From positions 1 through 64,000 of the forward strand of contig JAEWZO010000044.1 in the NCBI GenBank assembly GCA_023458415.1: a DNA stretch of 64,000 nucleotides, in the 5' to 3' direction. The position numbers and the translations under genes were made by a program. The stretch is from Bacteroidota bacterium. GTDB taxonomy: Bacteria; Bacteroidota; Bacteroidia; Flavobacteriales; Weeksellaceae. Shown here in pieces: positions 58,710-64,000 of the stretch. The first letter of the stretch is position 1. Every line of letters begins with the position of its first letter. Under the pieces are notes generated by a model. That model was not told the DNA's origin. It saw nothing but the letters and a program-made list of their open reading frames with translations, and ran no database searches.

Positions 58710-59738
58710 TTATCCGGAAATATGTTTCCCAAATGGGATTTTGTTCAGTATGATTGTAAGAATCAATGAAGCCATCAGACAAAGAATACTGATTAGTGGA
58801 ATCGAAATTAAAGGATTTGCAATCTGCCAATCGAGCCCAAATTTTTCAAAAAACATCAGAACCAAAAGGTGAGACAGATAAATTCCATAACTGTATTTTC
58901 CGACTGGAACCAGAAATTTTGGTATCGGTTTCGTGAAAAAACGCATTGTTCTGGATGCCAGAAAAATCCCCACGGAAGCGATTACAACATTCGGTGTAAG
59001 GTAGCGGTAAAAGATTCCGTCAAAGTTAAAATCTTCCAGCGTTTCCTGAAAAGTTGAAGCAGCCGTCACAAAAACTCCGGCAACAAAAAGCAGTACAGCA
59101 ATCCACGGTGTCACATTTGGCTTTAATCTATGTGCAAGAAAGTAACCCAAAATTGGATAGCCGATGTATCCGCTGAAATGGCGCAAATCTATTTTTGTTG
59201 AATGTTCTTTCAGAAAAGGCAAATCCCAAAACAGAACCAAAAACCAGATAGCAAGAAAGAACACGATTTCGTTTCTGGTAGCATTTTGAACCCATTTTGA
59301 GAAAATCGGAAGAATAAGGTAAATGCCGATCAGCATGTAAATGTACCAAAGATGGAATGAAGCGCCGTTTCGGAAATCGTCATAAATCTTGGTGAAAAAT
59401 TCAACTGTATTCCATTTCTGAGGTTCAAAATAAAAGTAGTTGAAAACGGTGTAAACCAAACTCCAGAAAACAAAAGGGTAAATTATTCTGGAAAATCTCT
59501 TCTGAAAATAATCTTTAAGGGTATATTTTTTTGGTAGAATAAAAGTTCCGGAAATCATCAAAAAAATCGGAACACAGAAGCGCACAAAACTGTCATAAAT
59601 GTTTCCCGTCCACCAGTTTTCACCGGAAATTTTTCCGAAAAGATAAAGAATTGGCGAGCAGACATGCAGAAATATAACTGCGAAAGTGGCCGTTATCCGA
59701 AGATGATTAATCCATTGATTGCTTTCGCCGGTTTGCAT
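58710..59738 (-). CDS. Acyltransferase family 3 membrane protein
   Basis: A 342-residue membrane protein of the acyltransferase_3 family with about ten hydrophobic helices. WINHLRITATFAVIFLHVCSP (conserved R and His of the first helix), SFVRFCVPIFLMISGTFI, and RIIYPFVFWSLVYTVFNY are family marks. It would O-acetylate a surface polysaccharide or peptidoglycan-linked sugar. Next to murB on the same strand with only 5 bases between. Confidence 0.87.
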   Translation of the reverse strand: MQTGESNQWINHLRITATFAVIFLHVCSPILYLFGKISGENWWTGNIYDSFVRFCVPIFLMISGTFILPKKYTLKDYFQKRFSRIIYPFVFWSLVYTVFNYFYFEPQKWNTVEFFTKIYDDFRNGASFHLWYIYMLIGIYLILPIFSKWVQNATRNEIVFFLAIWFLVLFWDLPFLKEHSTKIDLRHFSGYIGYPILGYFLAHRLKPNVTPWIAVLLFVAGVFVTAASTFQETLEDFNFDGIFYRYLTPNVVIASVGIFLASRTMRFFTKPIPKFLVPVGKYSYGIYLSHLLVLMFFEKFGLDWQIANPLISIPLISILCLMASLILTIILNKIPFGKHISG

Positions 59739-59743
59739 CAGGA

Positions 59744-60781
59744 TCAGATAATATTCACTTCACGCTCCAGTTCGATCCCGAATTTTTCTTTAACAGATTC
59801 AATAATCTCGCTTGAAAAATCGAAAATTTCTTTACCGGTTGCATTGCCGGTTGCGTTAATGATAACAAGTGATTGCAGTTTATGTGAGGCGACATTTCCT
59901 TTCTGCTTTCCTTTAAAACCGCACTGTTCAATCAGCCAACCTGCAGGAATTTTTACCATTTCACCAGTTGGATAAAAATGGATTTCAGGAAATTTTTTCT
60001 GTAACTCTTCAAACTGATCTTTAGGAATTGTCGGGTTTTTAAAAAAACTTCCGGCGTTGCCTAAATCTTTCGGATCGGGTAATTTACTTTGTCTGATGTT
60101 GATTACCGCTTTGGAAACGTCCTGAATTGTTGGTTTTTCAATGCCCATTTTTTCAAGCTCAGCTTTAATGGCGCCATATTCAGTCTTGATTTTGTGATTT
60201 ACGGTGGTTAAGGCGAAAGTAACGTCCAGAATAACATATTTTCCTTTTCCTTCCTGTTTGAATATGGAGTCTCGGTAACCAAAACGGCACTTCTCACGGT
60301 CGAACTCTTCAATTTCTAAAGTTTTGATATTCAAGACTTTGCAGCTCACAAAAACATCTTTTATTTCTGTTCCGTACGCACCGATATTCTGCATCGGAGA
60401 AGTCCCGACATTTCCGGGAATCAACGAGAGATTCTCCAGTCCTCCGTAATTTTTTTCCAAACAATACATTACGAAACTGTGCCAGTTTTCACCGGATTTT
60501 GCCGTAACCAGAACATCAGTTTCATTCATCATTTCCTCAGAAATTCCCTTCAGATTCAGCTTTACAACCAAACCATCAAAATCTTTCGTGAACAAAACGT
60601 TCGAGCCGCCTCCTAAAAAAATCAGTGGTAATTTTTCTGGATTTTCGCTGGACAGTTTTTTATATTGCTGCAGAATTTCAACAAGTTCCTGCTCCGAATG
60701 TACTTCGGCAAAATATTTAGCTTTGGCTTCAACACCAAAAGTGTTGTAAGGTTTTAGGGAGATGCTTTCTTGGAAATTCAT
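59744..60781 (-). CDS. murB: UDP-N-acetylenolpyruvoylglucosamine reductase
   Basis: A 345-residue FAD enzyme that reduces UDP-GlcNAc-enolpyruvate to UDP-MurNAc, the second step of peptidoglycan precursor synthesis. FAD-binding motifs GGGSNVLF and NIGAYGTEI, the catalytic-Ser loop GNAGSFFKNP near residue 240, and the C-terminal PTGEMVKIPAGWLIEQCGFKG are present. It is a type I MurB by length. murA sits about 2.6 kb away at the end of the window. Confidence 0.95.
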   Translation of the reverse strand: MNFQESISLKPYNTFGVEAKAKYFAEVHSEQELVEILQQYKKLSSENPEKLPLIFLGGGSNVLFTKDFDGLVVKLNLKGISEEMMNETDVLVTAKSGENWHSFVMYCLEKNYGGLENLSLIPGNVGTSPMQNIGAYGTEIKDVFVSCKVLNIKTLEIEEFDREKCRFGYRDSIFKQEGKGKYVILDVTFALTTVNHKIKTEYGAIKAELEKMGIEKPTIQDVSKAVINIRQSKLPDPKDLGNAGSFFKNPTIPKDQFEELQKKFPEIHFYPTGEMVKIPAGWLIEQCGFKGKQKGNVASHKLQSLVIINATGNATGKEIFDFSSEIIESVKEKFGIELEREVNII

Positions 60782-60815
60782 GCTAATTTTTCTTACAAAT
60801 TATTATTTTTTCATT

Positions 60816-60856
60816 TTCGGTAAATCCATAGAATGGATCAGCTTCGAATTACCGAA
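60816..60856. other. Hairpin at the 3' end of the methyltransferase gene
   Basis: TTCGGTAA-ATCCAT (60816-60829) faces ATGGAT (60833-60838) and, after a bulge, TTACCGAA (60849-60856). The stop codon of the methyltransferase is in the outer arm. No T-run follows on the minus strand, so termination is unclear. Confidence 0.5.
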
Positions 60857-61517
60857 TTTCGGTTGTAAATCCTGCATTCTGCAGTCTCTTTTCGAGTCCG
60901 GAAGCGGAATAAATTCTTACGTGATCATCCTGTCCGAAATGTTTTAAGCGGTCTTCTGGTCTTGTTACCGAAAAATCTTCGTAAATCTCCCCGTCCTTAA
61001 ACGGAGTCTGAATAAGTAGAATTCCACCCTTTTTCAAAACTCGGTAAAGTTCTGTCATTGCTTTTTGATCAGCCGGAATGTGTTCAAGAACATGATAGCA
61101 GGTTATCAAATCAAATTTTTCATCCTGCTGTTCAATATTGGTAATATTAAACCGGTAATCGGAAAGAAATTCGTCTTCGTAATCTGTTGCGAAATATTTA
61201 AGGTCTTTTTTATTTTTGAGTTTTCTGTACAGTGCGCGGCTCGGTGAAAAATCCAGCATTATAAAATTAAATCGCAAATATTCCTCGTTTAAAAGTTTGT
61301 ACAGTCGTCTAGTCCTAGGCAAACTCCCGCAAACCGGACAGATTTCATCACCCCGGTCAAGTTTCGCAAAGTTTCTGAGTTTTGTTTCACAAATATTGCA
61401 ACAATGTTTATTTCCTGCATAAAAAGGTTTCAGTAGTTTTCTGAAATTTTCTTCATTCCTGATGATAAAACTTTCGGGAAGTATTTTTTTTACAGCAGAT
61501 TTTAAAGCGTTATACAT
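60849..61517 (-). CDS. Class I SAM-dependent methyltransferase with an N-terminal zinc-ribbon-like motif
   Basis: A 222-residue protein. Residues 40-63 contain two CxxC pairs (Cys40, Cys43, Cys60, Cys63) that would bind zinc, followed by a methyltransferase-11 type domain: LDFSPSRALYRKLK, DYEDEFLSDYRF, FDLITCYHVLEHIPADQKAMTELYRVLKKGGILLIQTPF. The SAM-binding loop is not a classic GxGxG but the acidic residues fit. Similar proteins occur in surface-polysaccharide clusters; target unknown. It ends in a hairpin near murB. Confidence 0.8.
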   Translation of the reverse strand: MYNALKSAVKKILPESFIIRNEENFRKLLKPFYAGNKHCCNICETKLRNFAKLDRGDEICPVCGSLPRTRRLYKLLNEEYLRFNFIMLDFSPSRALYRKLKNKKDLKYFATDYEDEFLSDYRFNITNIEQQDEKFDLITCYHVLEHIPADQKAMTELYRVLKKGGILLIQTPFKDGEIYEDFSVTRPEDRLKHFGQDDHVRIYSASGLEKRLQNAGFTTEIR

Positions 61518-61548
61518 TGCAGCGATTTGAATTAGGAAACTCTAATTT

Positions 61549-62754
61549 TTAAAGACCGAATTCAATTCTGTACTTCTGCAGCGCATCATTCAAAATTTCT
61601 ACACTGCGTTTCAAATCGTCTTCCTTCAGAACATAAGCAATACGAACTTGCTTCTTGCCCAATTCGGGATTGCTGTAAAAACCTGTCATCGGAGCCACCA
61701 TAATGGTTTCGTTATTGTGCGAATATTTTTCCAGAAGCCATTGCGCAAACTTGTCGGAATCATCAATCGGAAGTTCTACACCGCAGTAAAATGCACCTTT
61801 AGGTTTTGGGCAAATCACTCCCGCAATTCCGTTTAATAAATCAACTAAAAGGTTGCGTCGCTTTGTATATTCTTCGCGTACACTTCTGATGTAAGCACCG
61901 TCGTTTTCGTGTGCGGCAGTTGCAGCAATCTGTCCTAAAAGAACGGGCGAAAGTCTTGCCTGAGCGAATAACATCGCAGCATCATGAATTTTTTTTGAAC
62001 GCGTAATCAGACAGCCAATTCTTGCTCCACACATGGAATATCTTTTCGATTCGGAATCGATGATCACTACATTTTCAGATGCTTCAGTGAATTCTAGCAT
62101 CGAAACCTGTTGCTTTCCGTCGTATACATATTCACGGTAAACTTCATCAGAAATAATCACCAAATCATGCTTTACAGCAATATCGGCCAATTGTTGAAGT
62201 TCTTCTCGAGAGTACAAATATCCTGTAGGATTTCCAGGATTACAGATGATGATTGCACGCGTTTTTGGCGTAATTTTTTTCTCGAAATCTTCAATCGGAG
62301 GTAAAGCAAAACCGGTGTCAATTGTCGAAGGTACAGCAACAACTTTTACATTAATTGCATTCGTAAAACCATTGTAATTGGCATAATACGGCTCCGGAAC
62401 AATTACTTCGTCACCATCGTCACACAAAGTGGAAATGGTAAAATGCAACGCTTCGGAACCACCGTTGGTTACAATAAAATTATCGGTATTCAAATCGGTA
62501 AAGCCCAAAGAGTGGTAGTAATTCATCAGCGCAGTTCTGTACTCGATGTTACCTTCTGATAGAGCATACTCGAAAATCTTCAAATGATTGTTTTTTACTG
62601 CATTTAAAGCAGTTTCAGGAGTTTCAATATCGGGTTGACCAATATTAAGATGGTATACTTTTATTCCTTTCTGTTTGGCTGCAATGGCGTACGGTACAAG
62701 TTTTCTTACCGGCGAAGCAGGCATATTCTGTGCTCTTTGAGAAATTTTTGGCAT
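61549..62754 (-). CDS. Aminotransferase class I/II (PLP-dependent)
   Basis: A 401-residue fold-type I PLP enzyme. NIGQPDIETP (N-terminal region), VTNGGSEALHFTIST, ICNPGNPTGYLYSREEL, SDEVYREYVYDG, and IIDSESKRYSMCGARIGCL with the Schiff-base Lys in SESKRY are all present. This pattern fits AspC/AlaA-type aminotransferases of the Bacteroidota; the amino-acid substrate (aspartate, tyrosine or others) cannot be read. It has a TAATTTTG promoter. Confidence 0.92.
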   Translation of the reverse strand: MPKISQRAQNMPASPVRKLVPYAIAAKQKGIKVYHLNIGQPDIETPETALNAVKNNHLKIFEYALSEGNIEYRTALMNYYHSLGFTDLNTDNFIVTNGGSEALHFTISTLCDDGDEVIVPEPYYANYNGFTNAINVKVVAVPSTIDTGFALPPIEDFEKKITPKTRAIIICNPGNPTGYLYSREELQQLADIAVKHDLVIISDEVYREYVYDGKQQVSMLEFTEASENVVIIDSESKRYSMCGARIGCLITRSKKIHDAAMLFAQARLSPVLLGQIAATAAHENDGAYIRSVREEYTKRRNLLVDLLNGIAGVICPKPKGAFYCGVELPIDDSDKFAQWLLEKYSHNNETIMVAPMTGFYSNPELGKKQVRIAYVLKEDDLKRSVEILNDALQKYRIEFGL

Positions 62755-62772
62755 TTGATATCTGATTTTTCA

Positions 62773-62780
62773 CAAAATTA
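62773..62780 (-). promoter_or_regulatory. Bacteroidota -7 element for the aminotransferase gene
   Basis: Minus strand TAATTTTG, perfect TAnnTTTG, 18 bases before the ATG. Confidence 0.62.
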
Positions 62781-62870
62781 CGAATTTTTTACAGCGCTAT
62801 CGGTGTTTTTACCAGCATCAAGTTTTCTTGTGGCGATTTGGTGTTTTTTCATACTTTTAAATTAAAATTA

Positions 62871-63335
62871 ATGATGCAGATATCAGCGGACAACACCCAG
62901 GATTATATCGATAAAATTCCTGAGGAAAGACAGGAAGCAATGGTTAAACTTATCAAAACTATTCGAGAAAATATTCCTGAAGGTTTTTCTGAAATGATGC
63001 AGTATAATATGCCGAGTTGGAGCATTTCGCTGGAAGATTATCCGAACGGTTATCACTGCACACCCAATACGCCGTTGCCTTTTCTGAGTGTGGCCAATCA
63101 GAAGAATTTTATCGCGTTTTATCATATGGGAATGTATATGAACGAAGATATTCTCACTTGGTTTCAGGAGGAATATCCGAAATATTCTAAAAGAAAACTC
63201 GATATGGGAAAATCCTGTGTGCGCTTCAAAAAGCCTGATGAAATCCCGTTTGAACTTATTGCCGAACTGATGACAAAAATGATGCCCGAAGATTATATTA
63301 CCATCTACGAAAAGAACCTGAATAAAAAATGCTGA
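62871..63335 (+). CDS. DUF1801 domain protein
   Basis: A 154-residue cytosolic protein matching DUF1801 (YdhG-like): YIDKIPEERQEAMVKLIKTIRENIPEGF and then FIAFYHMGMYMNEDILTWFQEEY, CVRFKKPDEIPFELI. The family has a small alpha/beta fold; function unknown. ATGATG at 62871: the first was used, the second at 62874 is equally possible. Its stop codon is within the stem of the following terminator. Confidence 0.85.
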   Translation: MMQISADNTQDYIDKIPEERQEAMVKLIKTIRENIPEGFSEMMQYNMPSWSISLEDYPNGYHCTPNTPLPFLSVANQKNFIAFYHMGMYMNEDILTWFQEEYPKYSKRKLDMGKSCVRFKKPDEIPFELIAELMTKMMPEDYITIYEKNLNKKC

Positions 63336-63357
63336 GAAATTTTCTCAGCTTTTTTTA
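63327..63357. terminator. Bidirectional terminator between the DUF1801 gene and murA
   Basis: Stem GCTGAGAAA (63331-63339) / TTTCTCAGC (63341-63349), T-runs on both strands. The TGA of the DUF1801 gene is in the left arm. Confidence 0.9.
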
Positions 63358-63382
63358 TTCTTGTTGTTTATGTTTTCAAATC

Positions 63383-64000
63383 TTAAATTCTTTCGATGTC
63401 GGCTCCTAAAGCTATCAGTCGGCCGTCGATATTTTCGTAACCGCGGTCAATCTGCTCAATATTATGAATAATTGATTTTCCTTCCGCAGAAAGCGCTGCA
63501 ATCAGTAAAGCATTTCCGGCTCTAATGTCAGGCGAAGTCATTGTCGTTCCGCGCAAAGGCGATTCCTGATTTAAACCAACAACTGTTGCTCTGTGTGGAT
63601 CGCATAAAATAATCTGTGCGCCCATATCAATCAGTTTATCCACGAAAAAAAGCCGTGATTCGAACATTTTTTGGTGAATAAGAACAGTTCCTTTTGCCTG
63701 TGTTGCTGTAACCAAAACGATGGAAAGCAAATCCGGAGTGAAACCCGGCCACGGCGCATCGGAAACTGTAAGAATGGACCCGTCGATAAACTTTGTGATT
63801 TTATAATGTTCCTGAGTGGGAATGTAAATATCGTCGCCGCTTTGTTCCAGCTGAATTCCTAATTTTCTAAATGTTCCCGGAATTACACCCAAATGATGCC
63901 AGTTAACATTTTTGATGGTGATTTCGGACTTTGTCATCGCTGCCATTCCAATCCAGGAGCCAATTTCTACCATGTCCGGAAGCATTGTATGTTCCGTTCC
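63383..64000 (-). CDS. murA: UDP-N-acetylglucosamine 1-carboxyvinyltransferase, C-terminal part (5' end outside window)
   Basis: The frame is open to the right edge of the window (the sequence continues upstream with GTEHT before MLPDMVEIGSWIGMAAMT), so only the last 205 residues are seen. SDAPWPGFTPDLLS with the catalytic Asp, LFFVDKLIDMGAQI, GTTMTSPDIRAGNALLIAALSAEG and HNIEQIDRGYENIDGRL match MurA (EPSP-synthase fold). It transfers enolpyruvate to UDP-GlcNAc in peptidoglycan synthesis. The active-site Cys loop lies upstream of the window. Confidence 0.95.
   Translation of the reverse strand, partial: GTEHTMLPDMVEIGSWIGMAAMTKSEITIKNVNWHHLGVIPGTFRKLGIQLEQSGDDIYIPTQEHYKITKFIDGSILTVSDAPWPGFTPDLLSIVLVTATQAKGTVLIHQKMFESRLFFVDKLIDMGAQIILCDPHRATVVGLNQESPLRGTTMTSPDIRAGNALLIAALSAEGKSIIHNIEQIDRGYENIDGRLIALGADIERI

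Noticed and set aside
1..64000. Defence systems, CRISPR, prophage, insertion sequences
   Set aside because: No repeats with regular spacers, transposase, integrase, restriction enzyme or toxin-antitoxin pair were seen; the gene content is core metabolism and envelope functions.

Overview
The window is a stretch of AT-rich chromosome from a member of the Bacteroidota, most likely a flavobacterium of the Chryseobacterium group (Weeksellaceae). Reasons: almost every readable promoter is the Bacteroidota type (TAnnTTTG); start codons lack Shine-Dalgarno sequences; the gene set includes a type IX secretion (T9SS) substrate with a type B sorting domain and a T9SS plug protein; there are families typical of the phylum (DUF4295, DUF4292, DUF4254, DUF4403, DUF2851, DUF3467) and BshA of bacillithiol synthesis. 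The species call is inference. I see no prophage, insertion sequence, integrase, CRISPR array or recognisable defence island. This is core chromosome, densely packed, with no gene-free gap longer than about 300 bases.

Layout. 1-7.2 kb: 3' end of rpoC, a DUF3467 protein, a large T9SS type B surface protein (minus), a tandem pair of exported carboxypeptidase-regulatory-like proteins with TTG and GTG starts, a SIMPL-domain protein and a GNAT. 7.3-11.8 kb: DUF2851/PspC pair, cytoplasmic alpha-amylase, dihydroorotase. 11.8-18.8 kb: envelope run of flippase, sugar nucleotidyltransferase, DUF4292 lipoprotein, EnvC-like protein, TatA, DUF4254, lipoprotein, RibA. 18.8-25.3 kb: lipoprotein, GH3 hexosaminidase, BshA, DinB, purine nucleoside phosphorylase, LpxK. 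25.4-30 kb: YicC-Gmk-NadA, FolB-DUF4403, tRNA-Cys. 30-37 kb: glycine-zipper lipoprotein, large membrane protein, AroC, two thioredoxin-fold proteins, YkvA protein, Pif1-like helicase. 37-41 kb: rpmB-rpmG-DUF4295, ftsY, GlsB-like protein, SppA. 41-50.3 kb: FolK, tandem OmpA/TSP3 proteins, RecQ-Fmt, RibBA, MiaA, thioredoxin-like protein. 50.3-64 kb: MBL hydrolase, T9SS plug protein, HemH, Nfu, gamma-carbonic anhydrase, GNAT, YihY, lipoprotein, Lnt, acyltransferase, MurB, methyltransferase, aminotransferase, DUF1801 protein and the C-terminal part of MurA.

Themes. Many genes serve the cell envelope (LpxK, Lnt, MurA, MurB, EnvC, flippase, OmpA pair, T9SS parts). Two loci concern riboflavin: a stand-alone RibA with intact zinc cysteines, and a RibBA fusion whose cyclohydrolase half has lost them. 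The most notable regulatory pattern is that eight genes, four of them nucleic-acid enzymes (dinB, recQ, the Pif1-like helicase, miaA), carry a -7 promoter element ending only 4-5 bases before the start codon, which predicts leaderless mRNAs. A likely sigma-54 promoter precedes the glycine-zipper lipoprotein. I did not find a convincing new multi-gene system; the strongest leads are the leaderless gene class, the tandem exported pair, and a terminator that ends exactly at a start codon.
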